Below the pieces are notes generated by a model that saw only the letters and a list, made by a program, of their open reading frames with translations, searched no databases and had not been told where the DNA came from. A program made the translations under genes and the position numbers. From Niabella sp. (GTDB taxonomy: Bacteria > Bacteroidota > Bacteroidia > Chitinophagales > Chitinophagaceae): 64,000 nucleotides of DNA. The stretch's first letter is position 1. Every line of letters begins with the position of its first letter. Location: assembly GCF_030150205.1 (NCBI RefSeq), contig NZ_JASLGT010000034.1, forward strand, positions 152,657-216,656, read 5' to 3'. Below are positions 1-8,436 of the stretch, piece by piece.

Positions 1-1
1 G

Positions 2-1282
2 GTAAACATCATTACCCTTGGCTGCAGCAAAAATATGGTAGACAGCGAAGTGCTGAGCGGGCAACTAAGGGCCAATGATATTGATGTAACCCACGAGAAC
101 AAGAAATTTGATCACAATATCGTGGTGGTAAACACCTGTGGTTTTATTGACAAGGCCAAGGAAGAAAGCATCAATACGATTTTAGAACAGGTAGAATATA
201 AAAAGCGCGGTAAACTGGATAAAGTATACGTAACGGGATGCCTGAGCGAACGCTATAAGAACAACCTGGAAACAGAGATCCCGGAAGTGGATGCCTTTTT
301 CGGTACCATGGAATTGCCGCTGATCTTGAAACAATTTGAAGCCGATTATAAAACCGAACTGCTGGGCGAACGCCTGCTGGCAACGCCCCAGCATTATGCC
401 TACCTGAAAATTTCCGAAGGCTGCAACCGCACCTGTTCCTTTTGTGCCATCCCGCTGATGCGCGGTAAGCATGTCAGCAAAACCATTGAGCAGGTGGTGG
501 CCGAAGCAGAAGGCCTGGTGAAGAAAGGCGTAAAAGAGATCATGCTGATTGCGCAGGAGCTGACCTATTACGGATTGGATATTTATAAGAAGCGTATGCT
601 GCCCGACCTGATGAACCGCCTGGCAGATATTCCGGGCCTGGAATGGATCCGTTTGCATTATGCCTATCCCACAAAATTTCCGCTGGAGATCCTGGATGTG
701 ATGCGCCAGCGTGACAATATCTGTAACTATCTCGATATGCCGTTGCAACATGCTGCGGATAATATGCTGGCTGCGATGAAACGGCAGATCACCCGGGCAG
801 AGATGGAAGACCTGGTGAGTGCCATCCGCGAGAAGGTTCCGGGCATTTGTTTACGCACCACGCTGATTGCAGGTTTCCCTGGTGAAACCCTGGATGATAT
901 TGAAGAATTAAAGCAATTCCTTGCGAAAGAGCGGTTCGACCGAGTAGGTATCTTTACCTATTCGCATGAAGAAGATACTACTGCTTACCTGTTGTCGGAT
1001 ACCATTCCCCAGGAAGAAAAAGAGCGCCGGGCCCAGGAAGTGATGGAGTTTCAGCAGGAAATTTCCTTTGAACTGAACCAGGAAAAAGTGGGCCGCACCT
1101 TTAAAACCCTGATCGATAAAAAAGAGGCGGGCCGTTATATCGGCCGTACCGAATTCGACAGTGTGGAGGTAGATAATGAGGTGATCATTACTGGTACGGA
1201 TAAATTAAAGATCGGTGAATTTTACAATGTACAGATCGAGAAGGCCTATGATTACGATCTGGAAGGTATTGTTGTAAAATAA
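2..1282 (+). CDS. rimO: Ribosomal protein S12 methylthiotransferase RimO (5' end cut by window)
   Basis: The reading frame is open from base 2, so the true start lies upstream of the window; the first visible residues (VNIITLGCSKN) already carry the first cysteine of the N-terminal MTTase domain. RimO is a radical-SAM enzyme that adds a methylthio group to an aspartate of ribosomal protein S12. Seen here: two more MTTase cysteines (VNTCGF and VTGCLSE), the radical-SAM motif EGCNRTCSFC that binds the catalytic 4Fe-4S cluster, and a C-terminal TRAM-like region ending near residue 415 counted from the internal ATG at 35. Length and motif spacing match full RimO apart from a few missing residues. 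MiaB is the main alternative, but LGCSKNMVDSE and MPLQHAADNML are RimO-like. No clear terminator follows. Confidence 0.93.
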   Translation, partial: VNIITLGCSKNMVDSEVLSGQLRANDIDVTHENKKFDHNIVVVNTCGFIDKAKEESINTILEQVEYKKRGKLDKVYVTGCLSERYKNNLETEIPEVDAFFGTMELPLILKQFEADYKTELLGERLLATPQHYAYLKISEGCNRTCSFCAIPLMRGKHVSKTIEQVVAEAEGLVKKGVKEIMLIAQELTYYGLDIYKKRMLPDLMNRLADIPGLEWIRLHYAYPTKFPLEILDVMRQRDNICNYLDMPLQHAADNMLAAMKRQITRAEMEDLVSAIREKVPGICLRTTLIAGFPGETLDDIEELKQFLAKERFDRVGIFTYSHEEDTTAYLLSDTIPQEEKERRAQEVMEFQQEISFELNQEKVGRTFKTLIDKKEAGRYIGRTEFDSVEVDNEVIITGTDKLKIGEFYNVQIEKAYDYDLEGIVVK

Positions 1283-1299
1283 CCGCTGGCAACCTCAGG

Positions 1300-1511
1300 G
1301 TACAAATCTTCCATCCTTCGATCGCAGCGGAGAAATCCCTATGTCATCGTACTAACCAGGTAGGATTAGAAAACCGGGTGCATGGATGACCCCGTAGAGA
1401 CCCCTCCGCAGGGGTTGGGGTGACGATGATATTTCTTTCGTGTTACAAATCTCCGGTCGTTTCGACCGCAGTGGAGAAACCTTTACGTCAACATACTACC
1501 GGGCAGGATTT
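1300..1511. repeat. Two imperfect direct copies (~70 bp) of an interspersed non-coding repeat
   Basis: The 383-bp gap between rimO and the next gene holds two related blocks, about 1300-1369 and 1441-1511. Each begins TACAAATC, continues with a TTCGA-CGCAG-GGAGAAA core and ends in a CAGGATT-like segment. A shorter copy of the core lies at 13579-13606. No open frame is convincing. A small hairpin ACCCCT/AGGGGT near 1405 has no following T-run, so it is not called a terminator. The rest of the gap, 1512-1665, shows only a possible promoter stretch around 1542-1568. Confidence 0.6.
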
Positions 1512-1665
1512 AAAGATCCGCAAAGAGCAGGCAAATGAAATATAATTGGAGCCGCCGGCGTATCTTAGTGTCATCAAACATTTCTCTGTATGGGCATTTT
1601 GAAAGCAATACAGAGCAGGTGAAAGCCCTTGCCGGTGCGTAAATGATATAAATAAATCCAAAACG

Positions 1666-3018
1666 ATGAAAAAAGCCTTTGTTTATTGCATCCTGCTGCA
1701 GCTGCTGTTGACCGTTCAGGTAATGGCACAGCAGGCGATTACAGCCTCCACAGCGTTGGAACGGTATCTTCAGAACGGAGATACCACCTATAAATGGGAA
1801 CTAAGCGATTCCGCCGTGCTGGAAAACAGTACGGCATATCAATTGTTATTGACCTCTCAAAAATGGCATGGCTATACCTGGACCCACCAGCTCACCGTGC
1901 TCATTCCAAAAGAAAACCGGTACGATGGTGCCTTATTGTTTATCACCGGAGGCAGCAATAACAAAGAGACCGGTTTGCCCAACTGGAGCGGTAAGAACGA
2001 CCGCCTGGTGCAACAAATGGGTGCCATCGCCGCCCGGAATGCGGCCATCGTAGCTGTATTACGACAGGTGCCTCATCAACCCATCTTTGGCAACCTTACA
2101 GAAGACGCCGCTATTTCATATACACTGCACCAGTTTAAACAGGATAGTGACTATAGCTGGCCCCTGCTATTCCCCATGGTAAAAAGCGCCGTGCGGGCGA
2201 TGGATGCGGTACAGGATTTTTCAAAACAACGGCAAGCGCATGTCGTAAATCGTTTTGTAGTGGCAGGGGCCTCAAAGCGGGGCTGGACCACCTGGCTTAC
2301 CGGAGCCAATGATCCCCGGGTTGTGGCCATTGGCCCGATGGTGATCGATGTGCTGAATATGCCGGCAAACCTGCAGCACCAGATCGATGCTTATGGCGGG
2401 TACAGTGTGGAAATAGAAGACTATGTAAAACTGGGGATTGTACAGGGGATGGCCGGCTCGCAGGGCCGGGAGCTTGTTACTATGATCGATCCGTTCTCCT
2501 ACCGGGAAAAACTGACCATGCCGAAGATGATCTTTATCGGTACCAATGATCCCTATTGGGTAGTGGATAATGTAAAAAATTACCTGGATTCGATTCCTGG
2601 TAACAACCTCTTGCATTATACGCCCAATGCCGGGCATGATCTCAACAGGGGCATTACGGCCATGCCTGCACTCAGCGCTTTTTTCGGGATGACCCTGGCG
2701 CGGGTACCCTACCCGGTATGTAACTGGAATACGAAGATTAAAAAGCAGCAGGTAACGCTGGATATAACGGCAACAACAGCAGGGTTAAAAGGAATTACGT
2801 TATGGTATGCCGGTTCTGAGGATCAGGATTTCCGGAATGAAAAATGGATGAGCCGGGAGCTGCCGGCCGGTAATGGATCTGCCATCAGGATCAGAGAGCC
2901 TTTACCTGTTAAAGGGTATCATGCGTTTTATGCAGCGTTAAAATATGAACGTTCAAACGGTGACCCGTATACGGTTTGTACGCGCGTATTTGTAGCGGAT
3001 CCGAAGCGGATCTTATAG
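1666..3018 (+). CDS. Secreted PhoPQ-activated pathogenicity-related (PqaA-like) alpha/beta hydrolase
   Basis: 450 residues with an N-terminal signal peptide (MKKAFVYC... to about residue 21, VMAQ-QA), so the product is exported. The body looks like the PhoPQ-activated pathogenicity-related family: LLFITGGSNN near residues 90-100 and a nucleophile-elbow-like GASKRGWTTW at about 201-210 with Ser203 as likely nucleophile. FIGTNDPYWV and TPNAGHDLNRG later in the chain fit the acid and histidine of an alpha/beta-hydrolase triad. A C-terminal beta-rich region of about 100 residues follows. Family members are known from Salmonella (PqaA) and Dictyostelium, but substrate and reaction are not established. 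The gene stands alone between repeats and a small reductase gene. The start was chosen because the signal peptide begins exactly there. Confidence 0.85.
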   Translation: MKKAFVYCILLQLLLTVQVMAQQAITASTALERYLQNGDTTYKWELSDSAVLENSTAYQLLLTSQKWHGYTWTHQLTVLIPKENRYDGALLFITGGSNNKETGLPNWSGKNDRLVQQMGAIAARNAAIVAVLRQVPHQPIFGNLTEDAAISYTLHQFKQDSDYSWPLLFPMVKSAVRAMDAVQDFSKQRQAHVVNRFVVAGASKRGWTTWLTGANDPRVVAIGPMVIDVLNMPANLQHQIDAYGGYSVEIEDYVKLGIVQGMAGSQGRELVTMIDPFSYREKLTMPKMIFIGTNDPYWVVDNVKNYLDSIPGNNLLHYTPNAGHDLNRGITAMPALSAFFGMTLARVPYPVCNWNTKIKKQQVTLDITATTAGLKGITLWYAGSEDQDFRNEKWMSRELPAGNGSAIRIREPLPVKGYHAFYAALKYERSNGDPYTVCTRVFVADPKRIL

Positions 3019-3128
3019 CCATCAGCTTTCAGCAATCAGCCGGACGTCCCCCATGTCTCCTGGTCTCCCAGATTACAACGATGCTGCCTTAATATTATTA
3101 CCTATTTTTATCCGCAAAATAAACCAAT

Positions 3129-3671
3129 ATGAAAAAAGTGATCCTGGACCTGGCGGTTACCCTTGATGGATTTATTGAAGGCCCCAACGGGGAAATTGAC
3201 TGGTGCATTATGGACGATGATATGAATTTTGACGGTTTTCTTTCCGGTATCGATACCATTTTTTACGGGAGGGTCAGCTACGATCAATGGGGCAATTTTC
3301 AACCGGATGCAACGGCCAGCGATGCGGAACAACAATTGTGGAAGGCAGTGCACTCAAAAAAGAAAATTGTTTTCTCTACCCGTCCGCCGGAGGACGAAAG
3401 GGCAACATTTATTGCAGAAGATATCGCGGAAAGGGTAAATGAAATTAAAAAACAGGGCGGCAAAGATATCTGGCTCTATGGAGGTGCCGGCCTGATCAAA
3501 ACCTTTATCCATGCCGGTTTGGTCGATGTATACCGGATATCGGTGCATCCCATCGCTTTGGGCAGCGGCAAACCGTTGTTTGAAGACCTGAAAGAGCGGC
3601 TGGAATTGAAACTGGTAGAAACGCATACCTTCCGGTCCGGCGTGGTACAGTTGATTTATGAGCGGAAATAA
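3129..3671 (+). CDS. Dihydrofolate-reductase-like / RibD C-terminal domain protein
   Basis: 180 residues with the features of the RibD C-terminal/DHFR-like family that is common in Bacteroidota and actinobacteria: LDLAVTLDGFIEGPNGEIDW at the N-terminus, FYGRVSYDQW, and a glycine-rich IWLYGGAGLIKTFIHAGLVD nucleotide-binding turn followed by the HPIALGSGKPLF segment. Members bind NADPH, but most are not housekeeping DHFR or RibD and their substrates are unknown. It is a stand-alone single domain with no deaminase domain. No riboflavin or folate gene is nearby. A small reductase of unknown substrate is the safest call. Confidence 0.85.
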   Translation: MKKVILDLAVTLDGFIEGPNGEIDWCIMDDDMNFDGFLSGIDTIFYGRVSYDQWGNFQPDATASDAEQQLWKAVHSKKKIVFSTRPPEDERATFIAEDIAERVNEIKKQGGKDIWLYGGAGLIKTFIHAGLVDVYRISVHPIALGSGKPLFEDLKERLELKLVETHTFRSGVVQLIYERK

Positions 3672-3779
3672 TAATAAGGAGAGTTGGTTTTGATGAACGC
3701 AGCAACCGGCATTTATCGCTATATTTATACCCGGAAACAAATGAACTACACATGAAGCAACCCAAAACAGCATGCAGCC

Positions 3780-4295
3780 ATGAATGTCTTTAAAAAATTA
3801 TTTAGCTCCGGTAAACCGTCTGCGTTGATCAAATGCCCCCGGTGTTTGGGAAAAGGCCAGGTGGATCAGGAAGATATCAGGCGGCTGAAACAGGAATTAA
3901 TGTGGTTGCCGGGTACCTGCGCTTATTGTAACGGAACCGGAACCGTGGATCCCGAAGTAGTGAATAATGTACCGCCCGATGCCGGTTTTTTGGTAACGAA
4001 TCTGCCGGAAAAAGAACGAAAAAAAATACTGCAAGGCCATCCGGATGCGTTGGAGCGGGGTAGGCAATACGAGGAGGATGCCCGTCAATTTATCGAACAA
4101 ATCAGCTACCTGCATTTTGAAAAGGGGCTGAGTTCCTCGGAAATCGCCGGCTTTTTTTTAACAGGGAAGGAGCTGACAGAAACCTACGAAGCGGAAAAAC
4201 AGGAACTGGTTTTGTTTATAGAAGATGTGATTCAAAATGAAAAAGGGGCGGGCACAAACGGTTTTGGCGCCACGGGTGAAAACAGCGATTGGTAA
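3780..4295 (+). CDS. Unknown protein with DnaJ-type CxxCxGxG zinc-binding motifs
   Basis: 171 residues, no signal peptide and no membrane segment. The N-terminal quarter contains CPRCLGKGQ (about residues 19-27) and CAYCNGTG (about 48-55), two copies of the CxxCxGxG zinc-finger repeat typical of the DnaJ cysteine-rich domain; a stand-alone pair could bind one zinc ion. The rest is charged and probably helical (KEKERKKILQ, YEEDARQFIEQISYLHFEKG). No J domain is present. It lies 36 bp upstream of another unknown gene on the same strand and may be cotranscribed with it. I do not recognise the family; a small chaperone-like or zinc-storage role is only a guess. Confidence 0.65.
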   Translation: MNVFKKLFSSGKPSALIKCPRCLGKGQVDQEDIRRLKQELMWLPGTCAYCNGTGTVDPEVVNNVPPDAGFLVTNLPEKERKKILQGHPDALERGRQYEEDARQFIEQISYLHFEKGLSSSEIAGFFLTGKELTETYEAEKQELVLFIEDVIQNEKGAGTNGFGATGENSDW

Positions 4296-4331
4296 AAAGA
4301 TTGCCCCTAAATCATATAACAACTATAAAGA

Positions 4332-4826
4332 ATGACAGCATCTGTAAAAAGATATCATCTGGAAAAAAGTTACTGGACCGATGAGGATTTTGATCAGATG
4401 GGTTGGCACGATAATCATATATACGCGATTTCTTTTGGCGGGAATTTTGAGCTGCTTTTTGATATTGATTATATTTTTAAATGGGTATTGACAGATAAGA
4501 CCTATCACTTTTGGATAGCACCCTGTACCCTCGTTTTTGAGAATGCGTATAACCTGCAATTGAATATAAGTTCCTGGGATATGGGAGTTGAAATTGATGG
4601 TATATCCCGGAAAAACCCGCGGCGGCCAAAAAATGCTGATTATATCGAACGGCAAACCGAGATGGATTGGCTGATAGATACACATCAGGGAAGTATCTCC
4701 TTTAGATCCGTTGGATACCGGCAGTATGTAAGGCAGTTCCCGCGGTATTGTTCAACCCAGGTAATTGATCAGAGGGAGCGTGGCGGTATTTCGTTTGATG
4801 AGATCGCTATACTGCCCGCAGGTTGA
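4332..4826 (+). CDS. Unknown 164-aa cytoplasmic protein
   Basis: The frame has bacterial-type codon use and starts 36 bp after the zinc-finger gene. The protein is rich in aromatic residues (WTDEDFDQMGWHDNHIYAISF, FELLFDIDYIFKWV), with alternating hydrophobic residues that suggest an antiparallel beta sheet. There is no signal peptide, membrane segment or catalytic motif that I can identify. The architecture (small, acidic, Trp/Tyr-rich, single copy next to an unknown partner) resembles immunity-type or DUF proteins that many Bacteroidota carry in accessory positions, but no toxin gene is adjacent. Function unknown. Confidence 0.6.
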   Translation: MTASVKRYHLEKSYWTDEDFDQMGWHDNHIYAISFGGNFELLFDIDYIFKWVLTDKTYHFWIAPCTLVFENAYNLQLNISSWDMGVEIDGISRKNPRRPKNADYIERQTEMDWLIDTHQGSISFRSVGYRQYVRQFPRYCSTQVIDQRERGGISFDEIAILPAG

Positions 4827-4911
4827 GATCTTATTAGAATAATAAAATCCTATTGGAGCCTGGCTATCTTTATATAACTTGCTGTTTGAATGTTGCAAAC
4901 AGGCAGATAAT

Positions 4912-5850
4912 ATGAATACCACGAAACCCACATCCCTGGAAGCATTTTATGAAGAGGCGGCCGCCTTAACGGGTAAGGAGGTGAACGCATTATTGCCGCC
5001 GGGCATCGGCAAAGAGATCGGTCATTTTAATATTTTTGATATAGCCGCTACCATCGAGGCTGCAAAACGGAAAAAGGAGATGCCCTACAACCGGAGGGCC
5101 TATTATAAGATCAGCCTGATACGCGGACGGAACCGGGCAGAATACGCCGATAAAGTGATTGATATCGCCGGTAATGCCCTCTTGTTTGCCACCCCCAAAG
5201 TGCCGTACCACTGGATTCCGCAGGACCCCGGTCAGTCCGGTCATTTTTGTGTATTTACGGATGCCTTTCTTGTAAAAAATAAAAGTGGCGTGGTACTGGA
5301 GGAGCTGCCGATCTTTCAACCGGGAGCCTACCCCGTTTTTGAAATCACCGGTGAACAGGCCGTGGAAATTGAATCCGTCTTTTTGAAAATGAAAAAGGAA
5401 ATCGCTTCCGATTATGCCTTTAAATACGACCTGCTGCGCAATTATGTGCTGGAGCTGATCCACTACGGGCAAAAGCTGCAACCAGCCCCTACAACTAATG
5501 GTAGTCAAAATGCAGCGGCCCGTGTTACCGCACTTTTTATCGAGTTGCTGGAGCGGCAGTTTCCCATTGAATCGCCACAGCAACAATTGCAGCTGCGTAC
5601 CGCCAAGGACTATGCCGGCCGGTTGTCCGTGCACGTAAACCACCTCAATAAAGTATTGAAAGAACACACAGGAAAAACCACCACCGCAATGATCAGCGGC
5701 CGCATCTTACAGGAGGCAAAGATCTTATTAAAACAAACCGGTTGGACCATTTCTGAAATTGCCTATAGCCTCGGTTTTGAGGAAGTGGCGCATTTTTCAA
5801 ACTTCTTTAAGAAACAGGCGGCTGTTACGCCGGCTTTGTTCCGCTCCTGA
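4912..5850 (+). CDS. AraC-family transcriptional regulator
   Basis: 312 residues from the ATG at 4912; an in-frame TTG at 4879 is upstream but the ATG gives the normal length. The N-terminal ~190 residues form a cupin-like sensing domain (HFNIFDIAA, FCVFTDAFLVKN, EELPIFQPGAYPVFEI). The C-terminal ~100 residues are a typical AraC/XylS DNA-binding domain with two helix-turn-helix motifs: LSVHVNHLNKVLKEHTGK and WTISEIAYSLGFEEVAHFSN followed by FKKQAAVTPALFR. Such regulators with an SDR or other reductase gene downstream are common in Bacteroidota and usually control it. Here the SDR starts 91 bp downstream, and the gap contains an inverted repeat (5886-5916) that could be its operator. Confidence 0.9.
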   Translation: MNTTKPTSLEAFYEEAAALTGKEVNALLPPGIGKEIGHFNIFDIAATIEAAKRKKEMPYNRRAYYKISLIRGRNRAEYADKVIDIAGNALLFATPKVPYHWIPQDPGQSGHFCVFTDAFLVKNKSGVVLEELPIFQPGAYPVFEITGEQAVEIESVFLKMKKEIASDYAFKYDLLRNYVLELIHYGQKLQPAPTTNGSQNAAARVTALFIELLERQFPIESPQQQLQLRTAKDYAGRLSVHVNHLNKVLKEHTGKTTTAMISGRILQEAKILLKQTGWTISEIAYSLGFEEVAHFSNFFKKQAAVTPALFRS

Positions 5851-5885
5851 TGATTATTTGATTTTTGCAAATAATGGATTGATGT

Positions 5886-5916
5886 TTGCAATAGCAGTCA
5901 CTGCAGACTATTGCAA
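5886..5916. promoter_or_regulatory. Inverted repeat TTGCAATAG-N13-CTATTGCAA, probable operator of the AraC/SDR pair
   Basis: A perfect 9-bp inverted repeat with a 13-bp spacer lies between the AraC gene and the SDR gene. Its right arm runs directly into CAACTTTGCG, one base away from the -7 consensus TAnnTTTG, so a protein bound here would touch the SDR promoter. A similar TTGCAAACA segment preceded by TGTTTG lies around 4876-4900 in front of the AraC gene itself. The site is visible in the sequence; binding by AraC is inferred. Confidence 0.5.
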
Positions 5917-5941
5917 CTTTGCGTATCAAAATAATAATGAT

Positions 5942-6706
5942 ATGAATGCTAAAAGCAAAGTAGCCCTGGTAACCGGGGGAAGCAGGGGATTGGGTAAGAA
6001 TATGGCCATTGCCCTTGCAAAAAAGGGGATCGATGTGGTGTTAACCTATAACAGCAACAGGGAAGCGGCTGATGCCACCGTTGCAGAGATACGGGCACTG
6101 GGACAACAGGCGGCGGCCTTTCAGCTGGATACCAGCAATAGCGGGTCTTTTGATGATTTTGCCCGGAAGCTGACGGATTATTTAAAGGCGGAAACCGGCA
6201 GTCCGAATATTGATTTCCTCGTTAATAATGCCGGTACCGCTTTGTATGCACCGGCTGTTGACACAACCGAAGAACAACTGGACGATATTGTAAACATTCA
6301 TTACAAGGGTGTGTTTTTCCTTACACAAAAACTGCTGCCATTTATCAATGACGGCGGGGGCATTGTAAATATTTCATCGGGGTTGACCCGCATCACATTT
6401 CCGGGTTCCTCCGTGTATGGATCGATAAAGGCCGCAGTAGAAGTGCTCACCCGCTACCTGGCCCAGGAATTAGGCCCAAGGAAGATACGGGTGAATGTGG
6501 TGGCTCCCGGTGCGATTGAAACGGATTTTGGCGGCGGCCGCACCAGAGATAATAAAGAGATCAATGCCCGGATCGCAGGCATTACCGCTTTGGGAAGGGT
6601 AGGCCTGCCGGATGATATCGGTGGCGTAGTGGCCTTTCTGTGTACAGAAGATGCCCGCTGGATCAACGGACAGCGGATCGAGGTATCCGGCGGACAGGCG
6701 TTATAA
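5942..6706 (+). CDS. Short-chain dehydrogenase/reductase (SDR family)
   Basis: 254 residues from the ATG at 5942, a normal SDR length. The open frame extends further upstream, but that part overlaps the AraC gene and has no SDR similarity. Seen: the cofactor motif TGGSRGLGKN (about 11-20, TGxxxGxG), NNAG (95-98), a serine around 145-146 (NISSGL) and the catalytic YGSIK (Tyr159, Lys163), then the PGAIETDF and ISGRRI-like C-terminal part GQRIEVSGG. Basic residues after the first beta strand (YNSNR) suggest NADPH. The overall pattern is that of a 3-oxoacyl-ACP-reductase-like classical SDR, but the substrate cannot be read from sequence. Probably controlled by the AraC regulator just upstream. 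Confidence 0.92.
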   Translation: MNAKSKVALVTGGSRGLGKNMAIALAKKGIDVVLTYNSNREAADATVAEIRALGQQAAAFQLDTSNSGSFDDFARKLTDYLKAETGSPNIDFLVNNAGTALYAPAVDTTEEQLDDIVNIHYKGVFFLTQKLLPFINDGGGIVNISSGLTRITFPGSSVYGSIKAAVEVLTRYLAQELGPRKIRVNVVAPGAIETDFGGGRTRDNKEINARIAGITALGRVGLPDDIGGVVAFLCTEDARWINGQRIEVSGGQAL

Positions 6707-6818
6707 AGCATGATCATTCAGCGCATTGGCTCAAAAGTAAACAGTCATGTTACCGGTAAGAATCGATTTCTTACCGGTACTTTATGATCAGCACCTTTTG
6801 GGAGATTGCTTTTCCAAC

Positions 6819-7715
6819 TTATTGCATCACCTTCCGGAACAAGTTTTTAATCAGTTCGATTTCTTTTGCATGGGTGGTATTTTTCCGGCAGGCGAAATAA
6901 AGCGTATTCTTCAGCTGCTTATGGCCTTTCCATACCAGCTTTACCTGTCCGCTTTCAATTTCCTTATGGCATAAAAAATCAGGGATCACGGCCAGGCCTT
7001 TACCACTGCTCAGGCACCGCACGATCGAGTTCAGGTTTGGTACAATATAATTAGGACGGAAATCAGGGGTGTTGCCAAAGTTCAGCTGCCAGAAACGAAA
7101 GAGGTGCTCCATATCGCCCGTAGTGCCATACCATTTTTGCAGCTTCAGCCATGCTTCCGCAGCGGTGTACTTTTTCTGCTTTACCAGTTTTTGAAAGGGC
7201 GCATCGTCCAGTTCTTTGCCGGCTACCAGCACGATCGTTTCCGACGAGAATGGCTGGTGCTCTATTTTAGCGGAGCTGCCTTTATGGGGTGTAATGATCA
7301 GGTCCAGGATGCCCTTATCTAGGTTGTCCAGCATTTCATGATAGTCGCCAAAACGGATGATGACGTTAAAGTTCAGGCTCGAAATATATTGTTCCAGCGT
7401 GATCTGGAAGGTTTCAAAGCACATGCCGATACTGATGGTAGGTGTATGCTTTTCCGTACTGCGCTGAAAACTTTTTTCCGCTTCTTCCAGCGTGGCCAGA
7501 CTTTCCGCCACTGCATTGAACAGGATTTTTCCCCGTTCTGTAGGCACCATTTTGCGACCGGCCCGTTCAAATAATTTATACCCTACATAGCTTTCCAGCG
7601 AGCTTAAATGCAGGCTTACCCCCGGCTGGGAAATAAACAGGCTTTCGGCGGCACCGGTAAGCGTACCACTTTGATAAATGGCCTTGAACGTGCGATACCA
7701 TTCCAGGTTGACCAT
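6819..7715 (-). CDS. LysR-family transcriptional regulator
   Basis: 298 residues. The N-terminal winged helix-turn-helix is clear: WYRTFKAIYQSGTLTGAAES, LFISQPGVSLHLSSLE and GYKLFERAGRKMVPTERG (residues about 6-65). A substrate-binding domain follows (ISIGMCFETF, LDLIITPHKG, GKGLAVIPDFLC). It is transcribed divergently from the flavodoxin-fold quinone reductase gene, with 99 bp between start codons; that arrangement usually means the LysR protein controls its neighbour and itself. A -7 box (TAGATTTG on the minus strand, 7739-7746) and a dyad GTATTAT/ATAATAC (7722-7739) sit just upstream of this start. Confidence 0.93.
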   Translation of the reverse strand: MVNLEWYRTFKAIYQSGTLTGAAESLFISQPGVSLHLSSLESYVGYKLFERAGRKMVPTERGKILFNAVAESLATLEEAEKSFQRSTEKHTPTISIGMCFETFQITLEQYISSLNFNVIIRFGDYHEMLDNLDKGILDLIITPHKGSSAKIEHQPFSSETIVLVAGKELDDAPFQKLVKQKKYTAAEAWLKLQKWYGTTGDMEHLFRFWQLNFGNTPDFRPNYIVPNLNSIVRCLSSGKGLAVIPDFLCHKEIESGQVKLVWKGHKQLKNTLYFACRKNTTHAKEIELIKNLFRKVMQ

Positions 7716-7721
7716 AACTAA

Positions 7722-7746
7722 GTATTATTTTTATAATACAAATCTA
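7722..7746 (-). promoter_or_regulatory. Promoter -7 box and dyad of the LysR gene
   Basis: On the minus strand TAGATTTG (7739-7746) is a perfect TAnnTTTG -7 element ending 24 bp from the LysR start codon. Directly downstream is a perfect 7-bp inverted repeat GTATTAT-N4-ATAATAC (7722-7739) that would cover the transcription start, a good place for autorepression. Confidence 0.5.
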
Positions 7747-7782
7747 TAAATTATATTATTTCCCTGATAATTATTTGCGTGA

Positions 7783-7790
7783 TAATTTTG
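7783..7790 (+). promoter_or_regulatory. -7 box of the MdaB-like gene
   Basis: TAATTTTG matches TAnnTTTG and lies 24 bp before the ATG at 7815. It is the second half of a direct repeat TGATAATT (7775-7782 and 7780s), so a regulator site may overlap it. No good -33 TTG is seen at the usual distance, so activation by LysR is plausible. Confidence 0.4.
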
Positions 7791-7814
7791 TGTTGTCAAT
7801 TTAAAAAGAGATAT

Positions 7815-8432
7815 ATGGAAAAGATATTGATCATCAATGCAGGACAACATTTCGGACATTCCGGTGGCCGCTTTAACAATACCGTAGCCGCAGAAACAGA
7901 AGCGTTTTTCAGTGGCCGGCCAGGTGTGGAAATACGGGAAACAGTGATTGCCAACGGATACGATCCGGCTGAAGAGGTGGAAAAATTCGTATGGGCGGAT
8001 ACCATCATTTATCATACGCCGATCTGGTGGTTCCAGCTGCCCCATGGGTTTAAGCAATACATTGATGAGGTATTTACCGCCGGGCACCGGAAAGGCATTT
8101 ACCGCAGTGATGGCCGCTCCTCAGAAAACCCGGATATCAACTACGGAACGGGGGGCATGCTGCACGGCAAAAACTATATGTTAACTACCAGTTGGAATGC
8201 ACCCGAAACGGCGTTTACGCTGCCGGGTGAATTTTTTAAAGAGCACAGTGTGGATGATGGCCCGTTATTTGGGTTTCACCGGATGAACGCTTTTACGGGT
8301 ATGCAGCCCTTAAAAAGCTTTCACTTTCACGATATAGAAAAGAATGCGGATGTGGAGCGGGATATGGAGCGGTATAGGGCACACCTGGCAACCGTATTTG
8401 AGACGGTGGCAGCACCACAGATAGCGGCTTAG
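7815..8432 (+). CDS. NAD(P)H quinone reductase, MdaB-like flavodoxin-fold protein
   Basis: 205 residues from the ATG at 7815 (an upstream in-frame GTG at 7779 overlaps the promoter and is rejected). The sequence fits the flavodoxin-like fold of the NQO/MdaB group: EKILIINAGQHFGHSGGR at the N-terminus for FMN/FAD phosphate binding, DTIIYHTPIWWFQLPHGFKQYIDEV for the isoalloxazine site, and YMLTTSWNAPETAF. MdaB (modulator of drug activity B) reduces quinones by two electrons and protects from quinone stress. The divergent LysR gene is its likely regulator. The stop codon is followed within a few bases by the REP-like array starting at 8437. Confidence 0.88.
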   Translation: MEKILIINAGQHFGHSGGRFNNTVAAETEAFFSGRPGVEIRETVIANGYDPAEEVEKFVWADTIIYHTPIWWFQLPHGFKQYIDEVFTAGHRKGIYRSDGRSSENPDINYGTGGMLHGKNYMLTTSWNAPETAFTLPGEFFKEHSVDDGPLFGFHRMNAFTGMQPLKSFHFHDIEKNADVERDMERYRAHLATVFETVAAPQIAA

Positions 8433-8436
8433 GGTT

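Noticed and set aside
1404..1420. Hairpin ACCCCT/AGGGGT as rimO terminator
   Set aside because: No T-run follows, and the stem lies inside a dispersed repeat.
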